Assembly (NCBI RefSeq): GCF_002914525.1
Contig: NZ_LODW01000044.1
Location: forward strand, 1-64,000
Direction of reading: 5' to 3'
Origin: Rhizobium hidalgonense
GTDB lineage: Bacteria; Pseudomonadota; Alphaproteobacteria; Rhizobiales; Rhizobiaceae
DNA length: 64,000 bases
Below the pieces are notes generated by a model. The model worked only from the letters and a program-made list of their open reading frames with translations. It was not told the origin of the DNA and made no database searches. Below are positions 17,461 to 26,212 of this stretch, piece by piece (positions within the stretch are counted from its first letter, which is position 1; each line of letters begins with the position of its first letter). Both the position numbers and the translations under genes were made by a program.

Positions 17461-18762
17461 ATGTCGAAGAAAAACGGAAATGAAGCTCTCTCGCGCCGCG
17501 CTTTCCTTGCGTCCGCGGCAACAGTTGGCGCCAGCGCGATTGCCGCGCCGGCCTTTGCGCAATCGGCGATCGATACGCTGATCAATGCACCGCGCCGCGG
17601 CAACTGGGACGACCAGTTCGACGCCAAGGCGGCTTCGCGCACGGCAAGCGCTGTCGTTTCCAATACGCCGATTCTTGGCCCCCAATCGGTCGCCAGCGCC
17701 CAGCAGGCGATCATGCAGTATCAGCAGATCGCGGCCGCCGGCGGCTGGCCCGAAGTCAATCCCGGTGACCAGCGCCTGCAGCTCGGCGTCAGCCACCCCG
17801 CAGTCCAGGCGCTACGCCAGCGCCTTGCGATTACCGGCGACCTGCCGCGCGAAGCCGGCATGTCGAGCGCCTTCGATTCCTATGTCGACGGTGCCGTCAA
17901 GCGCTTCCAGGCCCGCCACGGCCTGCCGTCCGATGGTGTGCTCGGCGAATTCACGCTGAAGGCGATGAACATCCCCGCCGATGTCCGCCTGCAGCAGTTG
18001 AACACCAATATCGTCCGCCTGCAGACCTTCCCCGAGGACCTCGGCCGCCGCCACGTGATGGTCAACATCCCCGCCGCCTATGTGGAAGCCGTTGAAGACG
18101 GCAGCGTCGCGACGCGCCACACCGCGGTTGTCGGCCGTCTCAGCCGCCCGACCCATCTCGTCAACTCGAAGATCTACGAGGTCATCCTCAACCCCTACTG
18201 GACCTCGCCGCGCTCGATCGTCGAGAAGGACATCATGCCGCTGATGCGCAAGGATCCGACCTATCTCGAAAAGAACGCCATCCGCCTGATCGACGGCAAG
18301 GGCAACGAAGTCGCCCCCGAGACCATCGACTGGAACGGTGAGGCGCCGAACCTTATGTTCCGTCAGGACCCCGGCAAGACCAACGCCATGGCCTCGACCA
18401 AGATCAACTTCTACAACAAGAACGGCGAGTACATGCACGACACGCCGCAGCAGGGCCTGTTCAACAAGCTCATGCGCTTCGAATCGTCTGGATGTGTCCG
18501 CGTCCAGAACGTGCGCGACTTGTCGAACTGGCTCTTGCGCGAGACCCCCGGCTGGAACCGCCAGCAGATGGAGCAGGTGATCGCAACCGGCGTCAACACG
18601 CCGGTCAAACTCGCCATCGAAGTTCCGGTCTATTTCGTCTACATCTCCGCCTGGGGCATGCCCGACGGCATCGTCCAGTTCCGCGACGACATCTATCAGA
18701 TGGATGGCAATGCCGAGCTGGCGCTGGATACCACGGCTGGCATGGAACAGCCGGTTCAATAA
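17461..18762 (+). CDS. ldtP: L,D-transpeptidase (LdtP-type, YkuD domain)
   Basis: A 433-residue peptidoglycan-remodelling enzyme that forms 3-3 (L,D) cross-links or attaches proteins to the wall, acting in the periplasm. The N-terminus is a twin-arginine signal (SRRAFLASAATVGA, 11-24, cleavage near APAFA). A peptidoglycan-binding domain is seen around 105-180 (HPAVQALRQRL ... VKRFQARHGLPSDGVLGEFT), followed by a YkuD catalytic domain with the SSGCVRVQN active-site cysteine near 344. ATG 17461 is preferred over the in-frame GTG at 17449. It follows its regulator ldtR, and a strong terminator follows. Confidence 0.93.
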   Translation: MSKKNGNEALSRRAFLASAATVGASAIAAPAFAQSAIDTLINAPRRGNWDDQFDAKAASRTASAVVSNTPILGPQSVASAQQAIMQYQQIAAAGGWPEVNPGDQRLQLGVSHPAVQALRQRLAITGDLPREAGMSSAFDSYVDGAVKRFQARHGLPSDGVLGEFTLKAMNIPADVRLQQLNTNIVRLQTFPEDLGRRHVMVNIPAAYVEAVEDGSVATRHTAVVGRLSRPTHLVNSKIYEVILNPYWTSPRSIVEKDIMPLMRKDPTYLEKNAIRLIDGKGNEVAPETIDWNGEAPNLMFRQDPGKTNAMASTKINFYNKNGEYMHDTPQQGLFNKLMRFESSGCVRVQNVRDLSNWLLRETPGWNRQQMEQVIATGVNTPVKLAIEVPVYFVYISAWGMPDGIVQFRDDIYQMDGNAELALDTTAGMEQPVQ

Positions 18763-18788
18763 GCGGCGACCTTTGCAATCGCAACCTC

Positions 18789-18817
18789 AAACCGCGCCTT
18801 CCCGGCGCGGTTTTTTT
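18789..18817 (+). terminator. intrinsic terminator of ldtP
   Basis: AACCGCGCC (about 18790-18798) pairs with GGCGCGGTT (18804-18812) over a short loop, followed by a run of seven T. It starts 27 bases after the ldtP stop. Confidence 0.88.
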
Positions 18818-18831
18818 ATGCGGGGGAGGGC

Positions 18832-18893
18832 GCGCGCGCTCGTAGCCATCATTCCTCGGCGCCGCGCTGTCGCAAAATGATCGGAGCGCGCGC
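18832..18893 (+). promoter_or_regulatory. long inverted repeat in the glyA leader
   Basis: GCGCGCGCTC (18832-18841) is perfectly complementary to GAGCGCGCGC (18884-18893), and inside it ATCATT (18848-18853) pairs with AATGAT (18876-18881). The structure ends 86 bases before the glyA ATG. It does not match a riboswitch class that I can recognise; it could be a regulatory leader or part of a small RNA. Confidence 0.4.
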
Positions 18894-18979
18894 TTTGCTC
18901 AGCAAATGTCGTTCTTCGTATTGCCCTTGCCACAACGGAAGGCTAATACCTCAGCGCATTCCAGTTGAGGAGCCCGCCC

Positions 18980-20278
<1,299 letters not shown>

Positions 20279-20287
20279 GGAGTAGCA

Positions 20288-20764
20288 ATGCGCTGCCCCT
20301 ATTGCGGTTCGGAAGATACACAGGTCAAAGATTCGCGCCCGGCGGAGGACAACACGTCCATCCGCCGGCGGCGTATCTGTCCGGATTGCGGCGGCCGCTT
20401 CACCACCTTCGAGCGCGTGCAGCTGCGCGAGCTGATGGTCATCAAGAAGACCGGCCGCAAGGTGCCGTTCGACCGCGACAAGCTGGTGCGCTCCTTCGAA
20501 GTGGCGCTGCGCAAACGCCCGGTTGAGCGGGATCGCATCGAGCGCGCCGTGTCGGGCATCGTCCGCCGGCTTGAAAGCTCCGGCGAGACCGAGATTTCCT
20601 CCGAGCAGATTGGCCTGCAGGTACTCGAAGCGATGAAGAGCCTCGACGATGTCGGCTTCGTGCGCTACGCCTCCGTCTATCGGGACTTCTCGCTTGCCGA
20701 GGATTTCGAAAAGGTCATTTCCGAAATCAACGCCAAGATCGCCCGCGACCCGCTGGACAGGTGA
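20288..20764 (+). CDS. nrdR: transcriptional repressor NrdR
   Basis: A 158-residue repressor of ribonucleotide reductase genes that senses ATP/dATP. The N-terminal zinc ribbon has two cysteine pairs ([15 protein letters not shown] and [13 protein letters not shown], residues 3-37), followed by the ATP-cone domain (about 49-139, [14 protein letters not shown]). Length is typical. It lies between glyA and ribD with gaps of 9 and 3 bases, the usual alphaproteobacterial arrangement. Confidence 0.97.
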   Translation: MRCPYCGSEDTQVKDSRPAEDNTSIRRRRICPDCGGRFTTFERVQLRELMVIKKTGRKVPFDRDKLVRSFEVALRKRPVERDRIERAVSGIVRRLESSGETEISSEQIGLQVLEAMKSLDDVGFVRYASVYRDFSLAEDFEKVISEINAKIARDPLDR

Positions 20765-20767
20765 GCC

Positions 20768-22069
20768 ATGAGCGTCACGCCGCATGACGAGAGTTTCATG
20801 GCGGCGGCGATCCGCCTGTCGCGCCGTCATCTCGGCCGCACCGCCACCAACCCCTCCGTCGGCTGCCTGATCGTCAGGGACGGCGTCGTCGTCGGCCAGG
20901 CGGTCACCGCCGTCGGCGGCCGTCCGCATGCCGAGCCGCAGGCACTCGCCGAAGCGGGCGCGGCTGCCCGCGGCGCCACTGCCTATGTGACGCTCGAACC
21001 CTGCTCGCATCACGGCAAGACCCCACCCTGCGCCGAGGCGCTGATTGCCTATGGCGTTGCCCGTGTCGTTATCTCAGTCACCGATCCCGATCCGCGCGTC
21101 TCGGGCCGCGGCATTTCCATGTTGCGCGACGCCGGCATAGAGGTGGATGCCGGCGTGCTGGAGGCGGAGGGCCGGCGTTCGCTCGCCGGCTATCTCACCC
21201 GCCAGATGAAGAACCGGCCTTATGTGACTCTCAAACTTGCCGTTTCCGCCGATGGCATGATCGGCCGCGAGGGGGAGGGGCAGGTGGCGATAACAGGCCC
21301 GGAGGCTCGCGCGGAGGTGCAAGTGCTGCGCGCCGAAACCGACGCGATCCTCGTCGGCATCGGCACCGCAATTTCAGACGATCCGTTGCTGACGGTGCGA
21401 ACACCAGGCCTCGAGGCCCAGTCGCCAATCCGTATCGTGCTCGATCCCTCGCTGGCATTGCCGCTGACGAGCAAGCTGGTTCGGACGGCGCGGGACGTGC
21501 CTGTAATCCTTGTCGCGAGCGAGGAAGTTTCGCCATTAGCCGCGGATGCGGAGGGACTACCCCCCTCTGTCCTGCCGGACATCTCCCCCACAAGGGGGGA
21601 GATCGGCAACGAGCATGCTCCGTCTTCCCAGGATGACCGCTCATCACCGGCAAGAAAACATCTAAGGCAGGGAGCTAACCCTCAGCCAATCTCCCCCCTT
21701 GTGGGGGAGATGCCCGGCAGGGCAGAGGGGGGTACCCCATCCACCGACATAGACTCCCGCCGCACGGCGCTCGAAGCCGCCGGTGTCGAGATCGTCTATT
21801 GCAATCCCTATCATCCGGAAATCCTGCTGCCGGCCCTGGCAACACGCGGTATTTCCTCGCTTCTGGTCGAGGGCGGTTCCAAGACCGCCCGGCTTTTCCT
21901 CGAGGCTGGCCTTGTCGACCGCATCCAGCTTTACCAGGCGCCTGTCGTTATCGGCCAAGGCGGTATTGAATCGCCGCTTGACGCAACCGACATACCATCG
22001 GGTTTTGCCCATACCGGCACGCAGATGTTCGGCGAAGATCGCCGGGACGAATACGAAAGAGGGCTTTGA
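20768..22069 (+). CDS. ribD: bifunctional riboflavin biosynthesis deaminase/reductase with repeat insertion
   Basis: A 433-residue protein carrying out two successive riboflavin steps: deamination of the pyrimidine (N-terminal, zinc ligands H54-A-E56, C79 and C88 in PCSHHGKTPPC) and reduction of the ribosyl side chain (C-terminal, from about 160). Residues about 264-323 are encoded by a palindromic repeat element (21558-21734) that keeps the frame open; without it the protein would be about 374 residues, close to E. coli RibD (367). Whether the insertion loop leaves reductase activity intact is unknown. It overlaps ribE by one base (TGATG). Confidence 0.93.
   Translation: MSVTPHDESFMAAAIRLSRRHLGRTATNPSVGCLIVRDGVVVGQAVTAVGGRPHAEPQALAEAGAAARGATAYVTLEPCSHHGKTPPCAEALIAYGVARVVISVTDPDPRVSGRGISMLRDAGIEVDAGVLEAEGRRSLAGYLTRQMKNRPYVTLKLAVSADGMIGREGEGQVAITGPEARAEVQVLRAETDAILVGIGTAISDDPLLTVRTPGLEAQSPIRIVLDPSLALPLTSKLVRTARDVPVILVASEEVSPLAADAEGLPPSVLPDISPTRGEIGNEHAPSSQDDRSSPARKHLRQGANPQPISPLVGEMPGRAEGGTPSTDIDSRRTALEAAGVEIVYCNPYHPEILLPALATRGISSLLVEGGSKTARLFLEAGLVDRIQLYQAPVVIGQGGIESPLDATDIPSGFAHTGTQMFGEDRRDEYERGL
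21558..21734. repeat. RIME-like palindromic element inserted in frame in ribD
   Basis: Two 46-bp inverted arms (21558-21603 and 21689-21734) match at 44 of 46 positions. Each arm itself contains a hairpin (ATCTCCCCC ... GGGGGGAGAT). The arms frame an 85-bp unique centre. The CCTGCCGG-CATCTCCCCC pattern resembles the Rhizobium-specific intergenic mosaic element (RIME) described in rhizobia, normally intergenic. Here the 177 bp (59 codons exactly) lie inside the ribD reductase domain without a stop codon or frame change. Confidence 0.85.
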
Positions 22070-22680
22070 TGTTTACCGGAATAGTCACTGATGTCGGCAC
22101 GGTCGAATCCGTTTCCCCGCTGAAGGAAGGCATCCGACTGCGGGTCGCCACCGCCTACGATCCGACGACGATCGACATGGGGGCCTCGATCTCGCATTCC
22201 GGTATCTGCCTCACCGTCACCGCACTTCCTGGCGAAGGCAGCAACGGCCGCTGGTTCGAGGTCGAGGCCTGGGAAGAGGCGCTGCGGCTGACGACGATCG
22301 GCACCTGGCAGGAAGGCAGCCGCATCAATCTCGAACGGTCGCTGAAAATAGGCGATGAACTCGGCGGGCATATCGTTTCCGGCCATGTCGACGGCAAGGC
22401 GGAAATCCTCTCGGTGACATCGGAGGGCGACGCCACCCGTTACCGCCTGCGGGCGCCCGAGCATCTGGCAAAATTTGTCGCCCCCAAGGGTTCGATCGCT
22501 CTCGACGGCACCTCGCTGACGGTCAATTCGGTCGACGGCACGGATTTCGACGTGCTGCTCATCCGCCACACGCTCGAGGTCACCACCTGGGGCGAGCGCA
22601 AGGCCGGCGATTTCGTCAATTTCGAAGTCGACACCATGGCGCGTTACGCTGCCCGGCTGGCCGAATTCCCGAGCGCCTGA
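22069..22680 (+). CDS. ribE: riboflavin synthase, alpha chain
   Basis: A 203-residue enzyme converting two 6,7-dimethyl-8-ribityllumazines into riboflavin plus the pyrimidine. It has the two repeated lumazine-binding barrels (about 1-95 and 97-195); the N-terminus MFTGIVTDVGTV is the family hallmark, and the two SIS/SIALDG-type repeats (GASISHSGICLTV and GSIALDGTSLTVNS) are clear. It starts within the ribD stop. Its partner lumazine synthase ribH is at 31294, about 8.6 kb away, beyond the polysaccharide block. Confidence 0.96.
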   Translation: MFTGIVTDVGTVESVSPLKEGIRLRVATAYDPTTIDMGASISHSGICLTVTALPGEGSNGRWFEVEAWEEALRLTTIGTWQEGSRINLERSLKIGDELGGHIVSGHVDGKAEILSVTSEGDATRYRLRAPEHLAKFVAPKGSIALDGTSLTVNSVDGTDFDVLLIRHTLEVTTWGERKAGDFVNFEVDTMARYAARLAEFPSA

Positions 22681-22777
22681 ATCGAAACCTCTACCGGTTT
22701 CCAGGGGGCGAATCTGCATTTCGCCGGCATGCTGGGCGAGAAGCATAAGGTCTGCGACGTGGCGCCGGCCAGATAGC

Positions 22778-23647
22778 TCACCAATCCGGGGACAGCTTCG
22801 TTAAATACTGGCCGTAGGCACTCTTGCCGAGCTTCTCCGCGAGCTTGGCGAGGTCGTGCTGCGAGATGTAACCCATGCGCCAGGCGACTTCTTCGGGGCA
22901 GGCGATCTTGAAGCCCTGGCGCTTCTCCAGCGTGCTGACGAAACCTGCGGCATCGTGCAGGCTGTCCGGCGTGCCGGTGTCGAGCCAGGCATAGCCTCGG
23001 CCCATCAGCTCCACGAAAAGCTGGCCGCGCTCTAGATAAGTGCGGTTGATATCGGTGATTTCCAATTCGCCGCGCGGTGACGGCTTCAGATTGGCGGCGA
23101 TATCGACCACCTGCTGGTCGTAAAAATAAAGGCCGGTCACTGCCCAGTTCGATTTGGGCTCCTTCGGTTTCTCCTCGATCGACAGCGCATTCATCTTTTC
23201 GTCGAAGCCGACAACGCCGTAGCGTTCCGGATCGGTGACGTGATAGGCGAACACCGTCGCGCCTTCCCGCCGACTCGTGCCGGATTTCATGATTTCCGCC
23301 AGTCCGTGGCCGTAAAAGATATTGTCGCCGAGAACGAGTGCCGAACTGTCGCCGTGCACGAAGTCGGCGCCGATGATGAAGGCTTGTGCAAGGCCGTCCG
23401 GGCTCGGCTGCACGGCATAGGTCAGCGAAATTCCCCATTGCGAACCGTCGCCGAGCAGGCACTTGAAGGCTTCGACGTCGTAAGGCGTGGTGATGATCAG
23501 CAACTCCCTGATGCCGGCGAGCATGAGCGTCGTCAACGGATAGTAGATCATCGGCTTGTCGTAGACCGGCATCAGCTGTTTCGAGACGGCCTGAGTGATC
23601 GGATGCAGACGCGTGCCTGTGCCGCCGGCGAGAATAATTCCCTTCAT
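22778..23647 (-). CDS. rmlA: glucose-1-phosphate thymidylyltransferase
   Basis: A 289-residue nucleotidyltransferase making dTDP-glucose, the first step to dTDP-L-rhamnose. The nucleotide-binding [11 protein letters not shown] (8-18) and the GDNIFYG block near 110 are typical, as is [12 protein letters not shown] near 220. Length is that of the RmlA family. It is the last gene of a minus-strand operon with gaps of 24, 6, 3 and 9 bases between successive genes; it converges with ribE. Confidence 0.96.
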   Translation of the reverse strand: MKGIILAGGTGTRLHPITQAVSKQLMPVYDKPMIYYPLTTLMLAGIRELLIITTPYDVEAFKCLLGDGSQWGISLTYAVQPSPDGLAQAFIIGADFVHGDSSALVLGDNIFYGHGLAEIMKSGTSRREGATVFAYHVTDPERYGVVGFDEKMNALSIEEKPKEPKSNWAVTGLYFYDQQVVDIAANLKPSPRGELEITDINRTYLERGQLFVELMGRGYAWLDTGTPDSLHDAAGFVSTLEKRQGFKIACPEEVAWRMGYISQHDLAKLAEKLGKSAYGQYLTKLSPDW

Positions 23648-23656
23648 GCCCTCTCC

Positions 23657-24544
23657 TTAAAGACCTTTGTTCAAAAGGTCTTGCATGATAATCATCATGG
23701 ACTGCCTCCACTCCGGGAGCCGGATTCCATATGTTCTGGCGAGCTTGTCGCCGTTGAGACGCGAATTGGCGGGACGCTTTGCCGGTGTCGGATAGTCCGC
23801 CGTCGGGATGCGCTCGACGGCGACCTTTCTGCCGCCGGATTTAGAGAGCTCCGCAAATATCTCTTCGGCGAAATCCGCCCAGCTTGCTTCGCCGCTGCCG
23901 GTCAGGTGAAAAGTGCCGCGGAGCGATGGCGCAGGGTCCGCGACGACACGGGCTGCGATCGCAAGAATCGCGTCGGCGATATCGAGTGCCGAGGTCGGGC
24001 ATCCGGTCTGATCGGCGACAACGCGAAGATGATCGCGCGTCTCGGAAAGCCGCAGCATCGTTTTCAGGAAATTGGTGCCAAAGGACGAATAGACCCAGGC
24101 GGTGCGCAGGATGACGTGGTTCGGGTTCGCCGCCGCGACGGCCGTCTCGCCTGCAAGCTTCGAACGCCCGTAGACGGAGATCGGCGCCGTCACATCTTCT
24201 TCGGAATAGGCGGAGGCCTTGTCGCCGCCGAAGACGTAGTCGGTCGAAATGTGGATGACCGGAACCCCGATCCGCGCGGCAGCCCCGGCCACCGCCCCGG
24301 CGCCTGTCGCGTTGACAGAAAAAGCAAGCTCGGCTTCGCTCTCGGCCTTGTCGACCGCCGTATAGGCGGCGGCCGAGACGATCACATCCGGGCGCAGGGC
24401 CGAGAAGGCGGCTGCAATGCTTGCAGGATCCGCGAGGTCCATTTCCGGGCGCCCGACCGCGCTGATTTCGACGCCTGTTTCGGCGCCACGTCTGAGCAGC
24501 GACTGAACGACCTGGCCCTGTTTGCCGGTAACGACAATGTGCAT
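23657..24544 (-). CDS. rmlD: dTDP-4-dehydrorhamnose reductase
   Basis: A 295-residue short-chain dehydrogenase/reductase catalysing the final reduction to dTDP-L-rhamnose. The N-terminal nucleotide-binding stretch is MHIVVTGKQGQVVQSL; the catalytic block STDYVFGGD near 105 and YGRSKLAGE near 128 (Y-x3-K) are seen, with AWVYSSFGTNFLKTML behind. Start is 3 bases after the rmlB stop. Confidence 0.95.
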   Translation of the reverse strand: MHIVVTGKQGQVVQSLLRRGAETGVEISAVGRPEMDLADPASIAAAFSALRPDVIVSAAAYTAVDKAESEAELAFSVNATGAGAVAGAAARIGVPVIHISTDYVFGGDKASAYSEEDVTAPISVYGRSKLAGETAVAAANPNHVILRTAWVYSSFGTNFLKTMLRLSETRDHLRVVADQTGCPTSALDIADAILAIAARVVADPAPSLRGTFHLTGSGEASWADFAEEIFAELSKSGGRKVAVERIPTADYPTPAKRPANSRLNGDKLARTYGIRLPEWRQSMMIIMQDLLNKGL

Positions 24545-24547
24545 CGC

Positions 24548-25603
24548 TTAACGTTCCTTGAAAACGCCGAGGCGTTCGCCGGAGTAGACGGTTTCGCGTA
24601 GCGGCCTCCACCACCATTCGTTTTCCAAGTACCAGTGCACGGTCTTCTCGATGCCGGTTTCGAAGGTCTCTTGCGCCTTCCAGCCGAGTTCGCTTTCGAG
24701 TTTCGAGGCATCGATCGCATAGCGTGCGTCGTGTCCAGGGCGGTCCGTGACGTTGGTGATCAGACGTGCATGCGGTGCCTTGTCGCTGTAGACGCCGTCG
24801 AGAATAGCGCAGATGCGCTGAACGACATCGATGTTCTTGCGCTCATTGCGACCGCCCACATTGTATTTTTCGCCGGGGCGGCCTCTGGATGCGATCGTGA
24901 AGAGCGCGCGGGCGTGGTCTTCGACATAGAGCCAGTCGCGGACATTTGCTCCATTGCCGTAAACCGGAAGAGGCTTGCCCTCTAGCGCGTTCAGGATCAT
25001 CAGCGGAATGAGCTTTTCCGGGAAATGGAACGGCCCGTAGTTGTTGGAGCAATTGGAGACGACGACGGGCAGGCCGTAGGTGCGGTGCCAGGCGATCGCC
25101 AGATGGTCGCTCGCGGCCTTGGAGGCCGAGTATGGCGAGGACGGATCGTAAGGCGTCGTCTCCTCGAACAGGCCCTCGTCGCCGAGTGAGCCGTAGACTT
25201 CGTCCGTCGAGACATGCAGAAAGCGGAAGGCGCTCTTGCGGCGAGCATCAAGACCATCCCAATAGTGCCGTGCGGCATCCAGCAGGCTGAATGTGCCGAC
25301 GATGTTGGTCTGAATGAAATCGGCCGCGCCCGAGATCGAACGGTCGACATGGCTCTCTGCCGCGAGATGCATGACCATATCAGGGCGGAAGGACGCGAAT
25401 GCTTCCTGCATCCTGGCGCGGTCGCAGATGTCGGCACGCAGGAACTGGTAGTTCGGTGCGGATTCGACGGATTTCAGCGACGCCAGATTGCCGGCATAGG
25501 TCAGCGTGTCGACATTCAGCACCTCGGCGCCGATCTCGCTGACGAGATAGCGCACCAATGCCGATCCAATGAAGCCCGCTCCGCCCGTGACCAGTATGCG
25601 CAT
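24548..25603 (-). CDS. rmlB: dTDP-glucose 4,6-dehydratase
   Basis: A 351-residue extended SDR enzyme forming dTDP-4-keto-6-deoxyglucose. Rossmann motif [14 protein letters not shown] (7-20), the [10 protein letters not shown] block near 82, the [13 protein letters not shown] active-site loop near 130 and [10 protein letters not shown] near 160 identify it well. Second gene after rmlC, 6 bases apart. Confidence 0.97.
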   Translation of the reverse strand: MRILVTGGAGFIGSALVRYLVSEIGAEVLNVDTLTYAGNLASLKSVESAPNYQFLRADICDRARMQEAFASFRPDMVMHLAAESHVDRSISGAADFIQTNIVGTFSLLDAARHYWDGLDARRKSAFRFLHVSTDEVYGSLGDEGLFEETTPYDPSSPYSASKAASDHLAIAWHRTYGLPVVVSNCSNNYGPFHFPEKLIPLMILNALEGKPLPVYGNGANVRDWLYVEDHARALFTIASRGRPGEKYNVGGRNERKNIDVVQRICAILDGVYSDKAPHARLITNVTDRPGHDARYAIDASKLESELGWKAQETFETGIEKTVHWYLENEWWWRPLRETVYSGERLGVFKER

Positions 25604-25609
25604 CGTGGA

Positions 25610-26188
25610 TCAATCCTCGGGTAGCTGTGCTGAATAGGAAAAATGGCCTGGCAGTTCGGCGAGCCGCGGCAGCGTCTTGTCCTTGTCGGACGATACCATT
25701 TCTCTCTCGTCGAAGGGCCAGCGAATGCCGATCGTGGGATCGTTCCACGCGATGCCCCGATCATGCTGCGGGCTGTAGGGTGCGGTTACCTTGTAGCTGA
25801 TGACGCTGTTCGGCTCGATCGTGACGAACCCGTGCGCGAAACCGGCCGGTATCCAGAGCTGCTTGCCGGTTTCAGGCGAGAGCTCCTGAGAGAGCCATTT
25901 GCCGAAGCTCGGCGATCCCACGCGGATATCGACGACGACATCCATGATCCGGCCGGCAAGGCAACGCACCAGCTTGCCCTGTGCGAAGGGCGGGATCTGG
26001 AAATGCAGCCCCCGGACGGTGCCGGCCTGCGCCGAAAGCGATTCATTGTCCTGGACGAACGTGACGTCTGCCACATTTTCCCGGAACCAGGCATCCTTGA
26101 ATACCTCGGAGAAGTAGCCGCGGTGATCGCCGAAGCGTGGCGGGGTGATTGCTACGATGCCTTCGATGGCCGCGGTCTCAATGCGCAT
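25610..26188 (-). CDS. rmlC: dTDP-4-dehydrorhamnose 3,5-epimerase
   Basis: A 192-residue cupin-fold epimerase, third enzymatic step of the dTDP-L-rhamnose path. Family blocks are FSEVFKDAWF, QDNESLSAQAGTVRGLHFQ (catalytic His in the last residues), VDIRVGSPSFGKW and PAGFAHGFVTIE. Length matches RmlC. It follows the large glycosyltransferase gene by 24 bases. Confidence 0.96.
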   Translation of the reverse strand: MRIETAAIEGIVAITPPRFGDHRGYFSEVFKDAWFRENVADVTFVQDNESLSAQAGTVRGLHFQIPPFAQGKLVRCLAGRIMDVVVDIRVGSPSFGKWLSQELSPETGKQLWIPAGFAHGFVTIEPNSVISYKVTAPYSPQHDRGIAWNDPTIGIRWPFDEREMVSSDKDKTLPRLAELPGHFSYSAQLPED

Positions 26189-26212
26189 GACGTACCTTTT
26201 CTGCGGCCTTCA

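Noticed and set aside
22707..22746. Terminator pair between ribE and rmlA
   Set aside because: GGCGAA/TTCGCC and ATGCT/AGCAT hairpins are short and lack T tracts on either strand; not strong enough to annotate.
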